Both the position numbers and the translations under genes were made by a program. Positions 34,872 to 43,451 of a stretch of 64,000 bases of DNA are shown here, one piece after another. The stretch spans positions 2,046,001-2,110,000 of the forward strand of contig NZ_CP117255.1 in the NCBI RefSeq assembly GCF_003240565.2. Reading direction: 5' to 3'. The stretch is from Rhizobium tumorigenes. GTDB taxonomy: Bacteria > Pseudomonadota > Alphaproteobacteria > Rhizobiales > Rhizobiaceae. How positions within the stretch are numbered: the first letter of the stretch is position 1; each line of letters begins with the position of its first letter. The notes beneath the pieces are model-generated. The model did not search any database. It was not told where the DNA came from and worked only from the letters and a program-made list of their open reading frames with translations.

Positions 34872-35552
34872 GTGACGCACATACTCGATCGGCCCGTCTG
34901 GAACACGCTGCAGATGAGCCATGCGCCGCTGGCGATCGGCGGGCCCCTCGCCAAGCGGTTTGCGCCATCGACCGTTCCCTTTGCCGCCGCTGCCGACGAC
35001 ACGCCGGAAAGCCTTCAGGCGCTGGCAAGCCTGCCCATTGGAGACGAAAGGATAGTGCTCGTGGAAGCCGGTCCGATTGTCATTCCGGAGGAACTTGTGG
35101 TCCTTGCGGTAGGCGAGCTCTACCAGATGACAGCCGACCGGCCGCATGAGCGGATCGCGGATCCCCGGATCGAGCTGCTGGACGAAAGCGACGCCGCCGA
35201 GATGCTGGAACTGGCGCTGTTGACCAAGCCCGGTCCTTTCACGCTCGGCGCACAAAAGCTCGGCCCTTTCTGGGGCGTCAAGATCGAGGGACGGCTGGTC
35301 GCCATGGCCGGCCAGCGCATGCGCCTGCCCGGCTTCGGCGAACTCAGCGGTCTCTGCACCCATCCGGATTTCCAGGGTCGCGGTCTCGGCAGCCTGCTAT
35401 TTCGATTCGTTGCCGGTGAAATCGCCGCCCGCGATGAGGTAGTCTTCCTGCATGCCTATGTCGGCAACACGGCGGCGATCGCGCTTTACCAGGCGCTTGG
35501 CTTCAGCATCCGCGCAACGATGAACATGCGCGCCGTTCAGCGGCAGGCGTAG
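34872..35552 (+). CDS. GNAT family N-acetyltransferase
   Basis: A 226-residue protein with an N-terminal extension of about 95 residues and a C-terminal GNAT domain. The acetyl-CoA loop is SGLCTHPDFQGRGLGSLLFR, with Q-G-R-G-L-G, and motif B is YVGNTAAIALYQALGFSI. The start is GTG with AGGAGAAA upstream. It is divergent from queF. The FR47-like layout is common among proteins of unknown substrate. Confidence 0.85.
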   Translation: MTHILDRPVWNTLQMSHAPLAIGGPLAKRFAPSTVPFAAAADDTPESLQALASLPIGDERIVLVEAGPIVIPEELVVLAVGELYQMTADRPHERIADPRIELLDESDAAEMLELALLTKPGPFTLGAQKLGPFWGVKIEGRLVAMAGQRMRLPGFGELSGLCTHPDFQGRGLGSLLFRFVAGEIAARDEVVFLHAYVGNTAAIALYQALGFSIRATMNMRAVQRQA

Positions 35553-35559
35553 GCTTGAT

Positions 35560-35586
35560 CAAGACGGCGGTATCGCCGCCGTCTTG
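35560..35586. terminator. Bidirectional terminator between GNAT gene and trpE(G)
   Basis: An 11-base perfect stem (CAAGACGGCGG and its complement) with a 5-base loop, between two convergent genes; 8 bases after the GNAT stop and 24 after trpE(G). Confidence 0.8.
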
Positions 35587-35609
35587 CTACCACATCTTGC
35601 ATCCAGACG

Positions 35610-37799
35610 TCAGGCCGCCTTGGTCTTTGTCCGCCGCGCAAGGTTTGCCACGACATTCTCGATCATCCGCATGCCGGCATCGCCACCAAGCGTCATGATC
35701 GATTCCGGGTGGAACTGCACCGCTGCAACCGGCTCCTTGGTGTGCTCGATACCCATGATCGTGCCATCCTCGCTTTCCGCCGTGATCATGAATTCACGCG
35801 GCAGGGTCGAGGGGTCGGCGAAGATCGAGTGGTATCGCCCGACGGTCACTTCCCTGGAAAGGCCCGAAAACACGATACCGGGCTCGAGCACGCGGATGCG
35901 CGACGGCTTGCCGTGCATCGGCACGGCCAGCTGCCGGAGATCGCCGCCATAGGCTTCGGCCAGTGCCTGCAGGCCGAGGCAGACGCCGAAGATCGGCAGG
36001 TTGCGGGCTCGTGCCTTCTTGATCGTCGCCTTGCAGTCGAAATCCTTCGGGTTACCCGGCCCCGGGGACAGCACGACGAGATCGGGGTCGAGGCGGTCGA
36101 AGACTTCTTCGGACACAGGCGTGCGGACCGTTGAAACGGTGGCACCTGTCTGGCGGAAGTAGTTGGCGAGCGTGTGGACGAAGCTGTCCTCGTGGTCGAC
36201 AAGCAGGATGCTGACGCCCTTGCCGACCGCAGCAACATCGCGCTTGGTCTTAGCGGAACCGGCAGACTTTGCATCGCGGATGGCAGAGAGCATGGCGGAC
36301 GCCTTCAATTCGGTTTCGGCTTCTTCCTCTTCGGGGATAGAGTCGTTGAGCAAGGTAGCGCCGGCCCGCACCTCCGCTATACCGTCCTTGATGCGCACGG
36401 TGCGCAGAGTCAGGCCGGTGTTCATGTCGCCGTTGAAGCCGACCATGCCGATGGCGCCACCATACCAGGCGCGCGGGCTCTTTTCGCGGCTTTCGATGAA
36501 ACGCATGGCCCAGAGTTTCGGCGCACCGGTGACGGTGACGGCCCATGCGTGCGACAGGAAGCCGTCGAACGCATCCATGTCGTCGCGCAGTCGCCCCTCG
36601 ATGTGGTCGACGGTGTGGATCAGGCGCGAATACATCTCGATCTGACGGCGGCCGATGACCTTGACCGAGCCCGGCTCGCAGACGCGGCTCTTGTCGTTGC
36701 GGTCGACGTCCGAGCACATGGTCAGCTCGGATTCGTCCTTCTTCGAGTTCAGAAGCTTGAGGATCTGCTCGCTGTCGGCAATCGGGTCCTCGCCGCGCTT
36801 GATCGTGCCCGAGATCGGGCAGGTCTCGATGCGACGGCCGGAGACGCGCACGAACATCTCTGGCGATGCGCCGACCAGATATTCCTGGTGGCCGAGGTTG
36901 ATGAAGAACGAATAGGGCGACGGATTGATCGCCTTCAGACGCTTGGAAATATCCGAAGGCTTCGAATCGCAGCGCTCCATGAACTTCTGCCCTGGAACGA
37001 CCTCGAACAGGTCGCCCTTGCGAAAGCTCTCCTTTGCCTTGTTTACCAGCTCGGCAAATTCGCCCGGGCGATGGTCGCTCTTCGGAGGAATGGTGTTCGT
37101 GTGGTGGAACGGCTCCGGCGGGATATCACCGGCCTTGTCCTCGGTCGTCAGCCCGCCCTTTTCAAAGTCGTAGCGGTCGATCCAGGCCTTGGCGGCGTAG
37201 TTGTCGACCACGAGGATCTCGTCGGGGAGATACAGCACCATGTCGCGCTGATCGGAGGGACGCGTCAGCTTCAGGTCGATCGCGTCGAACTGGAAGGCGA
37301 TATCGTAGCCGAAGGCACCGTAGAGTCCGAGGGCAGCGTCGGCCTGCGAGTAGAACAGGTCGGTTACGGCGCGCAGTACGGTGAACACCGTCGGCATCTT
37401 CGAGCGCTCTTCCTCTGTGAACACCCGATCAGGCGCCTTGACGGTGAGATCGAGCCGACGCGGCGTCGACGCACCGAGCGCCAGTTCGCGCACGGTTTGC
37501 AGCCGCGCCTCGATAAAGCCGAGGATGACCTCGCCGCGCTCGTTGTAGGCTTCGATCCAGACATTGCGGCCAAAGCAGGAGATGCCGATGGGCGGATCGA
37601 CGACGGCGGTGTCCCAGCGCGTGTAGCGGCCCGGATACTCGTAGTTGGAGGAAAACACCGCGCCGCGCCGCTCGTCCAGCTTGTCGATGTAGGACGAGAC
37701 CGCGTCGTCATAGGGAATTGACCGACGCTGGCGGGTCACCGTAATGCCGCCCTTGGTCTCGTAGATTTCCGCACCATCGTCCCGCAGGATCGTAACCAT
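35610..37799 (-). CDS. trpE(G): Anthranilate synthase, fused TrpE-TrpG
   Basis: A 729-residue fusion, as is typical for Rhizobiaceae. Residues 1 to about 510 are the chorismate-binding TrpE part ([40 protein letters not shown]); residues from about 526 are the glutamine amidotransferase, with the nucleophile Cys in FGVCLGLQA (about 608) and the His-Glu pair in VQFHPES (about 696). It makes anthranilate from chorismate and glutamine in tryptophan synthesis. The gene is preceded by the trpL leader and a strong attenuator hairpin, so expression follows tryptophan supply. Confidence 0.97.
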   Translation of the reverse strand: MVTILRDDGAEIYETKGGITVTRQRRSIPYDDAVSSYIDKLDERRGAVFSSNYEYPGRYTRWDTAVVDPPIGISCFGRNVWIEAYNERGEVILGFIEARLQTVRELALGASTPRRLDLTVKAPDRVFTEEERSKMPTVFTVLRAVTDLFYSQADAALGLYGAFGYDIAFQFDAIDLKLTRPSDQRDMVLYLPDEILVVDNYAAKAWIDRYDFEKGGLTTEDKAGDIPPEPFHHTNTIPPKSDHRPGEFAELVNKAKESFRKGDLFEVVPGQKFMERCDSKPSDISKRLKAINPSPYSFFINLGHQEYLVGASPEMFVRVSGRRIETCPISGTIKRGEDPIADSEQILKLLNSKKDESELTMCSDVDRNDKSRVCEPGSVKVIGRRQIEMYSRLIHTVDHIEGRLRDDMDAFDGFLSHAWAVTVTGAPKLWAMRFIESREKSPRAWYGGAIGMVGFNGDMNTGLTLRTVRIKDGIAEVRAGATLLNDSIPEEEEAETELKASAMLSAIRDAKSAGSAKTKRDVAAVGKGVSILLVDHEDSFVHTLANYFRQTGATVSTVRTPVSEEVFDRLDPDLVVLSPGPGNPKDFDCKATIKKARARNLPIFGVCLGLQALAEAYGGDLRQLAVPMHGKPSRIRVLEPGIVFSGLSREVTVGRYHSIFADPSTLPREFMITAESEDGTIMGIEHTKEPVAAVQFHPESIMTLGGDAGMRMIENVVANLARRTKTKAA

Positions 37800-37847
37800 G
37801 ACCGTCTCTCCGCTTCTTCAGGCCCGGATGACAGGCGCTTTACATAC

Positions 37848-37878
37848 AAAAAAAGCCGCCTGAAACTCTCGGGCGGCT
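37848..37878 (-). terminator. trp attenuator terminator
   Basis: On the minus strand AGCCGCC pairs with GGCGGCT and is followed by seven U. It lies between trpL and trpE(G), 50 bases before the latter. In Sinorhizobium meliloti the released leader RNA (rnTrpL) also acts in trans; the same may hold here. Confidence 0.92.
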
Positions 37879-37916
37879 TACTCGTCGTCTTTGAACACGA
37901 TTGATCGAGGCCGCTG

Positions 37917-37961
37917 TTAGCGAGCCCACCACCACGATGCACTGTTCGAAGACATGTTCAT
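37917..37961 (-). CDS. trpL: trp leader peptide
   Basis: A 14-codon ORF encoding MNMSSNSASWWWAR, with three consecutive Trp codons near the end. It resembles the S. meliloti leader peptide, which also ends in WWWAR and is known both to control attenuation and to act as a free peptide (peTrpL) in antibiotic responses. There is no Shine-Dalgarno, and the promoter -10 box ends eight bases before the ATG, in line with a leaderless message. Confidence 0.92.
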   Translation of the reverse strand: MNMSSNSASWWWAR

Positions 37962-37969
37962 GGGAAAAT

Positions 37970-37998
37970 TGTTAGCGCGAGATGCGGCGATGCGCAAG
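37970..37998 (-). promoter_or_regulatory. trpL promoter
   Basis: CTTGCG, 17-base spacer, CTAACA on the minus strand, close to CTTGAC-N17-CTATAT. Eight bases separate the -10 box from the trpL ATG. Confidence 0.65.
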
Positions 37999-38015
37999 CG
38001 CCAATTCGGCTGAAA

Positions 38016-38044
38016 GTTTCGGGCGGCCGACTGCCGCCCGAAAC
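38016..38044 (-). terminator. Hairpin after the ABC-F gene
   Basis: A perfect 12-base stem (GTTTCGGGCGGC and its complement) with a 5-base loop, 9 bases after the ABC-F stop; only a short T-tract follows. Confidence 0.7.
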
Positions 38045-38053
38045 CGCGCAAAC

Positions 38054-39580
38054 TCAAGCCGACAGCTGCGCCGAGGTGAAAAACGCCTCGGGTCCATCGA
38101 CCTCGATCAGCTTTTTACGCTCGATCTGCCAGAAGCGGTTGCCGACCGTCCTGACAAAGCTGCGATCGTGCGACACCAGCAGGCAGGTGGACCCCTCCGC
38201 CAGCAATTCACCCTCCAGTGCCTCCTGCCCCTCGATGTCGAGATGGTTGGTCGGCTCGTCCAGGAGATGGAAATTGGGTTGGCGCAGGTGCAGTAGCAGC
38301 ATCGCCAGCCGCGCCTTCTGGCCGCCCGATAGCCGGCCGATTGCCCGTCCCTGCATCTCGACGCTGATACCGGCGGTGGCCAGCAGACTGCGTGCCTTCG
38401 GCTCGCCGAGCGCGAACAGCCGGGTCAGGACCGCCATCGGCGTATCTCCGTCGGCAAGATTGGCGAGCGACTGATCGCTGTAGCCGAGCACCAGCGAGGG
38501 CGTTGCCCGCACCTGAGCCGTCGCGTCGCCCGGCGTTTCGATCGCCCCCCTGATCATCTCCATCAGCCGCGTCTTGCCAGCGCCATTCGCCCCGAGCAGA
38601 ACGATGCGGTCGCCTTGGCGGATCCAGAGCTTGCCGGTCTTGAACAACGCCATGCCATCCGGAGTGCAGACAGTGGCATCTTCGAGGGTGACGAGGATCT
38701 TCGCCTGGCTGGCACTGCTGCCCAGCCGGATGGCTCCGGCCGAGCGCTCACGATGGCCCGGCCGGGACGCATCCTCGAGGCGGTCGGCCCGCTCCTTCAA
38801 CTGCCTTGTCTTGACGGTCAGCAAGTCGCTGCCGGAGTTGATGCCGATATTCTTGAGCTTGGCTGCCTGTCGCCGCAGCTGTTGCGCGGCTTTCATATCC
38901 TTCTCGTAGCGCTGCTCCTGCGACGCATCGATATTATCGAGCCCGGCCCTCGCCATGCTGTAGGGAAGCTGGAACTGCTGCGACTGCTCGGCCCTGAGGA
39001 ACAGCGTGCGGTTGGTGACGGCATCCAGGAACGCCCGGTCGTGGCTTGCGACAAGCACCGAGACGGCGCGAGGCAGAGCGTTCAGCCAGTTCTCCAGCAG
39101 CGCGATCTTGAACAGGTCCAGATGGTTGGTAGGCTCGTCCAGCAGCATCACGTCCGGCTCGGTGACCGCGACGCGTGCCACCAGCGCCAGCCGCTGCCAG
39201 CCCCCGCTCAACTGCGCAAGCGGCCGCTCGCGAAGGGCCTCTGGCACGGCCAGCGTATCGAGCACCACATCGACGCGCCAGCTCTCGCTGTCGGCCTGCC
39301 CGGGTGCAAGTGCCTGCGCGACCGCCGCATGAAACGGCAATTTCGCCAAGGTGGGCGCGACGTTCTGTTCGACATACCCGATTGTCAGCCCGCGCGACCG
39401 CGTGACGTCGCCTGCCGTCGGTTCGAGACGGCCTGCAATGCAGTTCAGAAGCGTGGATTTACCGCGGCCGTTGGCCGCAACAATGCCGACCCGATCTCCG
39501 CCATTGAGGCTGAAATTGAGGTTGGAGAACAGCGGCTCGCCAAGGGTGACGGCAAGATTGTGCAAGGTGATCGAAGACAT
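38054..39580 (-). CDS. ABC-F family ATPase (ribosome-associated)
   Basis: A 508-residue soluble protein with two ABC domains and no membrane part. Walker A motifs are AANGRGKS (35-42) and GANGAGKT (about 333), signatures LSGGWQRLAL (about 140) and LSGGQKARLA (about 417), each followed by LLDEPTNHLD. The linker at about 220-290 is helical and basic (RYEKDMKAAQQLRRQAAKLK). ABC-F proteins bind the ribosomal E site and either assist translation or protect against antibiotics. The ATG has only AGAGAA upstream. A 23-codon leader ORF with its own promoter lies 148 bases upstream, and part of the region before this ATG is complementary to the leader RNA, which points to an inducible resistance-type member. 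Confidence 0.92.
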   Translation of the reverse strand: MSSITLHNLAVTLGEPLFSNLNFSLNGGDRVGIVAANGRGKSTLLNCIAGRLEPTAGDVTRSRGLTIGYVEQNVAPTLAKLPFHAAVAQALAPGQADSESWRVDVVLDTLAVPEALRERPLAQLSGGWQRLALVARVAVTEPDVMLLDEPTNHLDLFKIALLENWLNALPRAVSVLVASHDRAFLDAVTNRTLFLRAEQSQQFQLPYSMARAGLDNIDASQEQRYEKDMKAAQQLRRQAAKLKNIGINSGSDLLTVKTRQLKERADRLEDASRPGHRERSAGAIRLGSSASQAKILVTLEDATVCTPDGMALFKTGKLWIRQGDRIVLLGANGAGKTRLMEMIRGAIETPGDATAQVRATPSLVLGYSDQSLANLADGDTPMAVLTRLFALGEPKARSLLATAGISVEMQGRAIGRLSGGQKARLAMLLLHLRQPNFHLLDEPTNHLDIEGQEALEGELLAEGSTCLLVSHDRSFVRTVGNRFWQIERKKLIEVDGPEAFFTSAQLSA

Positions 39581-39589
39581 TTCTAGTTC

Positions 39590-39701
39590 TCTGGTCTGAC
39601 CGGGCAACGACCACCAACCAGCGTCGGCAGTACGGCTCGGCAATTATCAGGATGCAGCACGAACGCAAACGTTCGACTACAGGCCAAATGGGCAGACCAG
39701 A
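39590..39701 (-). promoter_or_regulatory. Candidate anti-ribosome-binding-site pairing upstream of the ABC-F gene
   Basis: On the minus strand TCTGGTCTG (39693-39701) is perfectly complementary to CAGACCAGA (39590-39598), which ends nine bases before the ABC-F ATG and overlaps its only Shine-Dalgarno-like bases. A CGAACG/CGTTCG hairpin lies inside the loop. Pairing would mask translation initiation. No structure prediction was run. Confidence 0.45.
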
Positions 39702-39728
39702 AAGGTATGAGAAAGTGACAGCCTCTGA

Positions 39729-39800
39729 TCAGCCCTGCAAACGCATCCGCAGGGCATCGGTCGGGCCGAACTGGCGATTGCGCCAGAGTGTCATGATCAT
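39729..39800 (-). CDS. Leader peptide ORF upstream of the ABC-F gene
   Basis: A 23-codon ORF with an excellent ribosome-binding site (GAAAGGAGGG, five bases before ATG) and its own promoter. The peptide begins MIMTLWRNRQFGPTD and ends ALRMRLQG; it has Arg-X-Arg at residues 7-9 and 18-20, the kind of motif at which macrolide-bound ribosomes stall in Erm leader peptides. Arg- and Trp-rich leaders before ABC-F resistance genes are established in other bacteria. Role inferred from position and RNA pairing. Confidence 0.65.
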   Translation of the reverse strand: MIMTLWRNRQFGPTDALRMRLQG

Positions 39801-39835
39801 TGCGGCCCTCCTTTCTCAAAAAGACTGAGATGGGC

Positions 39836-39864
39836 TCATAGCATCGAAATCGGCTCGGTTCAAA
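39836..39864 (-). promoter_or_regulatory. Promoter of the leader/ABC-F transcript
   Basis: TTTGAA, 17-base spacer, CTATGA on the minus strand, close to CTTGAC-N17-CTATAT. It ends 35 bases before the leader ATG, leaving room for a normal 5' end and the Shine-Dalgarno. Confidence 0.6.
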
Positions 39865-39938
39865 TCCGCGCTGTCGCCAGGATTGAAGCAGGGCGATGCC
39901 GAAGCACCGCCCTGCTGCGAACTATATCGGACAAGCGA

Positions 39939-42167
39939 TCAGAAGCGCTGCGTCAGCGTCAGCTTGAAGGCACGACCTGCCTCCGAGTAATATTCCGGCG
40001 GCTGCGTCGCAGACTTTACATTCAGCGCGTCGTAATAGGTCTTGTCGAAGACATTATAGACGCCGGCGCGCAGCGTCAGGCCCTTGACCTGCACAGGCTT
40101 CCACCAACCCGTCAGATCGACGATGCCGTAGCCCGGCGTCCGGAAGGCATCGCCGTCCTTCTTCGGCTCCTTGGTTGCGGTGATCAGCGTCACGTCCGTG
40201 CCCCAGGTCTCCTTGGCATAACCGATTGTAAAGGCAGCCTTGCCAGGCGCGATAGAGTCGACATATTCGCCGCTATCGGCATCCTTTCCGTTGGCATAGG
40301 CAAGCGAGCCGCTGACGTGGATACCATTGTCGAAGGTCTTGTGGCCGCTGAGTTCGAGGCCGAAGATACGGACATTGGCGCGGTTGAAGTATTCGGTAAT
40401 GCCGAGAGGATAGGTACCCGTCGCATCAGTAGACAATTGCGTGTCGATGAAATTCTTGTAGCGATTGTAATAGGCGCCAATGTGTCCGCCGAACTCCTTG
40501 TCGCCAAGGTTGGTGCCGATCTCGAAGCCGTTGCTGGTTTCTTGCTTGAGGTCGGGATTGCCGTAGCTGACATAGCCGCCGGGAACGCCGTAGTTCTCGT
40601 AGAGTTCGGTGACGCTGGGCGCGCGGAAACCCATCGACCACTGCGCGTAGATCTCGATATCATCCTGTGGCTCGTAGGAGGCGCGCAGCTTCGGCGAAAA
40701 GCGCGTGCCGCTCTGTCCGTCCGGCATACCGCTGTAGTTGGCGCTGCCCGTATAGGCCGAGGTCTCCTTCGGAGAATAGTCGTACCAGTCGAAACGCACA
40801 CCGGGAGTGAGCGAGAAGCGGCTGTCACCAAGCGCGATCTTGTCGTCGACGAATGCGCCGACGCGCTTGCCGTCGACATCGGGCATATCCGACTGGTTGG
40901 TGTGCAGAAAGCTGCAGGCGGAAAAGGCACGGAATGGCCCAGGACCGCAATTGTCCACGCCGGCGGAATATTGAGTTGTCTTGTCGAAAGCGACATTCAG
41001 ACCAAAAGTGAGCGTGTGGTGCAGGCTGCCGGTGTCGAAAGTCTTGGAGGCATTGCCGTTGAAACCAATGCTCCGGTTTTCAAGATCGGCGTCGCGCGAA
41101 TACGGGCCCACGACCGAGGTCGACCGATAGCCGTCGGATCCGCTTTCACGCAGCAGATCCTGCCAGAAGAACACAGCATTCGCTGTGTCGACCAGGGTGT
41201 CGGCGCTCGACGCCTCATACTTGTAGTCAAGCGACACGCGGTCACGCTTGACATCTTCGCTGCCGTCGTAGTTGCCAGGACGATAGTTGCCGGTGAGGCT
41301 CTGGCTAGTCCTCAGGTCAGTGTCGATATCCTTGTTATAGTGCTCCGCCGTCAAGCCGAATGTGCCGACATCGGTATATTGTCTGATTTTGAACAGGCCG
41401 CTTCGCTGGTCGTAATCGGCAGGGTTCGCTACCGAACGCGTCGCACCATAGCCGCCGACGTCGGCCTTGCTGTCGGTCTCATGGCCCTTCGTATAGCCGC
41501 CTTGGAAGAGTACCGCTGTGTTATCGACGCGCTTGGCAACGGCAGCCGATCCACCGGTGCTCTTGTCGGTGCTGTCATATCCGAGCTTGAAGACCCCGCC
41601 CCATGTCCGGCCCGGATCGATCAGATCCTCCGGCTCCAGCGTGCGCAGCACAACCGCACCGCCAAGCGCACCCGAGCCGGCACGGCTGGAATCCGCGCCG
41701 CGCACCACGTCAATGGTCGACAGGGCATTGAAATCGAAGGCGCTGACGCCTCCATCGGCGGAACGGGCACCGTCGAGGAGATACGGGATCTCGATGCCGT
41801 CGACGGTGGTCAGGATGCGGTTGTCCTGCAGTCCGCGCAGGTTGATGCCGCCCGACGTCCGGTCGAAGCCAAGCCCGACTTCGGTGCTGCGGGCAAGATC
41901 CTCGAGGCTGGTGATTTGCTTGTCGTCGATCGTCTCAGCGGTGGTTTCAGTGGCGGTCGGCGAATCCGCCAGCACGTCCTTTTCGCCTTTGGCGCCCTTG
42001 CCTTTTACGACGATGGCCTGAAGCGGCGTCACACGGTCGCCCTTTCCACTGGCCTCGACGGCCTCGTCGGGCGTTGCGGTCTGCGCGCGCGTAGCGACTG
42101 CCGCAAGATCGTAAGCTAGAAATGTGGTGCAAGCCAATACAAGCGCGCGGGTGTGCCGGGCAACCAT
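39939..42167 (-). CDS. hmuR: TonB-dependent hemin receptor
   Basis: A 742-residue outer-membrane receptor of the heme/hemoglobin type, related to HmuR/ShmR of rhizobia. It has a signal peptide (MVARHTRALVLACTTFLAYD to about residue 28), a plug domain with ITSLEDLARSTEVGL and NLRGLQDNRILTTVDGIEIP, and a beta-barrel. Within the barrel the heme-receptor pair FRAP (about 514) and NPDL (about 534, variant of NPNL) is present. The protein ends in Phe, as barrel proteins do. GAGAGG lies seven bases before the ATG. The hmuSTUV and tonB genes are not beside it. Iron control is expected from the family, but I could not identify a clear Irr or RirA site. Confidence 0.92.
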   Translation of the reverse strand: MVARHTRALVLACTTFLAYDLAAVATRAQTATPDEAVEASGKGDRVTPLQAIVVKGKGAKGEKDVLADSPTATETTAETIDDKQITSLEDLARSTEVGLGFDRTSGGINLRGLQDNRILTTVDGIEIPYLLDGARSADGGVSAFDFNALSTIDVVRGADSSRAGSGALGGAVVLRTLEPEDLIDPGRTWGGVFKLGYDSTDKSTGGSAAVAKRVDNTAVLFQGGYTKGHETDSKADVGGYGATRSVANPADYDQRSGLFKIRQYTDVGTFGLTAEHYNKDIDTDLRTSQSLTGNYRPGNYDGSEDVKRDRVSLDYKYEASSADTLVDTANAVFFWQDLLRESGSDGYRSTSVVGPYSRDADLENRSIGFNGNASKTFDTGSLHHTLTFGLNVAFDKTTQYSAGVDNCGPGPFRAFSACSFLHTNQSDMPDVDGKRVGAFVDDKIALGDSRFSLTPGVRFDWYDYSPKETSAYTGSANYSGMPDGQSGTRFSPKLRASYEPQDDIEIYAQWSMGFRAPSVTELYENYGVPGGYVSYGNPDLKQETSNGFEIGTNLGDKEFGGHIGAYYNRYKNFIDTQLSTDATGTYPLGITEYFNRANVRIFGLELSGHKTFDNGIHVSGSLAYANGKDADSGEYVDSIAPGKAAFTIGYAKETWGTDVTLITATKEPKKDGDAFRTPGYGIVDLTGWWKPVQVKGLTLRAGVYNVFDKTYYDALNVKSATQPPEYYSEAGRAFKLTLTQRF

Positions 42168-42236
42168 AACCAATCCTCTCAAAAGATGCTGTACCGGGCT
42201 GGCTGGTTGGTGCGCTGTGAACACCCAAGGGGCTGG

Positions 42237-42308
42237 CTAGGCGGACGGAAAGAGGCAGAAATACATGCCTCCTTTCTGCCCGATAAAAAACATGAGTAAG
42301 ATTGTCAA
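42237..42308 (-). promoter_or_regulatory. Promoter and 5' leader hairpin of the hemin receptor gene
   Basis: On the minus strand TTGACA (42303-42308) is a consensus -35; a -10 is less clear (TTATCG). Downstream a perfect 8-base stem (GGCAGAAA and its complement, 42254-42280) holds GGAGGCATG in its loop. That ATG would open a 9-codon ORF (MYFCLFPSA, 42237-42266), though spacing to AGGAGG is too short for good initiation. The region is AT-rich compared with the genes. Confidence 0.45.
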
Positions 42309-42436
42309 TATATCAGGTCAATATAAACATGAATAGATCAGTCATGTTTAAGCCTCGCCGACTTTTGTTGCTGATCTGCAACGAATGCGGCTCCGAAACG
42401 TTGCCACCCGTCAGACAAAGAAACGGGTAAAACCTC

Positions 42437-43387
42437 ATGCTCTTCCGGATTGCCTCCCTCGTCGCCTGTGTCACCCTTCTGACTTCAGCCACCCTGCCAC
42501 AAACCGGGCCGCTGCCAGAGACGCGCCCGGACATCAAGCCTGCGGAGACCGCTCAGCCGGTTGCTCCCATCCCCGAGCCGAAACCGCAGTCCGTGCCGGT
42601 ACAGGAAACACCAGCTGCAAAACCTCCCACCGAAGCGACGCCTTCCGATGGCACGACCAGCGGAAAGCAAGGTGGCGATGCGCCTGCCACGAAGGCAACG
42701 ACACCCGATGGAGACACAAGCAAGCCCGATGCCGACACCGGCAAGGACGACAAGAAATCACCGGTATCGAACGCCACCGACGGCAAGGGAAATCCGCCTG
42801 CTGAGCCGCTCACCATCGAACCGGAATCCGATGCGGAGCATCAGGCCTGCCTGAAAGACCTGCAGGCCATGGGCGCGGTATTCAAGGATCTGCCCCGCAT
42901 CGACGACGGCGATGGATGTGGCATCGACAAGCCAATAAGCCTCTCGGAAGCGTTGCCAGGCGTGAAATTCAAGCCAGAAGGCACGCTGCGCTGCGAGGCG
43001 GCGCTCGCCCTCTCCCGCTGGATGAAGGAAAGCGTCATTCCGGCAGGCGAGGCTGCGCTAAAGGCCGCCGGCCCAATCGTCACCATAAACCAGGCCTCGA
43101 CCTACATCTGCCGGCTGCGCAACAACGCGAGCACTGGCAAGATCTCCGAGCACGCCCGGGGCAATGCCATCGACATCGCCAGTTTCACATTCAAGGATGG
43201 TAGGAATGTCGAGGTACAGCCGCGCAAGGAGGATTCGACGCTTGCCGGTGCCTTCCAGCGTGCCGTCAGTGCTTCTGGCTGCCTGTACTTCTCTACCGTC
43301 CTTGATCCCGAAAGCGACGCCGCCCATGAGCATCACTTCCACATGGACGTCCTGAAACGCAACGGTGACTTCCGTTATTGTCACTGA
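42437..43387 (+). CDS. Extensin-like C-terminal domain protein, exported
   Basis: A 316-residue secreted protein: signal peptide (about 1-21), a long disordered linker rich in Pro, Thr, Lys and Asp (about 22-125), and an extensin-like C-terminal domain (about 130-316). The domain has LRCEAALALSRWMKESVIPA, STYICRLRNNASTGKISEHA with RGNAIDIASF, and HEHHFHMDV near the end; the His-Asp-His pattern resembles the zinc site of LAS-type peptidases such as M15. A role in peptidoglycan or envelope remodelling is likely but unproven. It is divergent from the hemin receptor. Confidence 0.88.
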   Translation: MLFRIASLVACVTLLTSATLPQTGPLPETRPDIKPAETAQPVAPIPEPKPQSVPVQETPAAKPPTEATPSDGTTSGKQGGDAPATKATTPDGDTSKPDADTGKDDKKSPVSNATDGKGNPPAEPLTIEPESDAEHQACLKDLQAMGAVFKDLPRIDDGDGCGIDKPISLSEALPGVKFKPEGTLRCEAALALSRWMKESVIPAGEAALKAAGPIVTINQASTYICRLRNNASTGKISEHARGNAIDIASFTFKDGRNVEVQPRKEDSTLAGAFQRAVSASGCLYFSTVLDPESDAAHEHHFHMDVLKRNGDFRYCH

Positions 43388-43451
43388 ATATCAGTGACTT
43401 GGCGGCGCCGGCAGACTCAGTTTGGCAGCATCTTGAATCGATGGATCAAGT

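Noticed and set aside
36174-37721. 515-codon open frame opposite trpE(G)
   Set aside because: Antisense shadow; no ribosome-binding site or domain.
37736-37942. 68-codon minus-strand ORF overlapping the trp leader region
   Set aside because: It runs through the attenuator in another frame; the trpL ORF with three Trp codons explains this region.
40317-42119. 600-codon open frame opposite the hemin receptor
   Set aside because: Antisense shadow of a complete TonB receptor gene.
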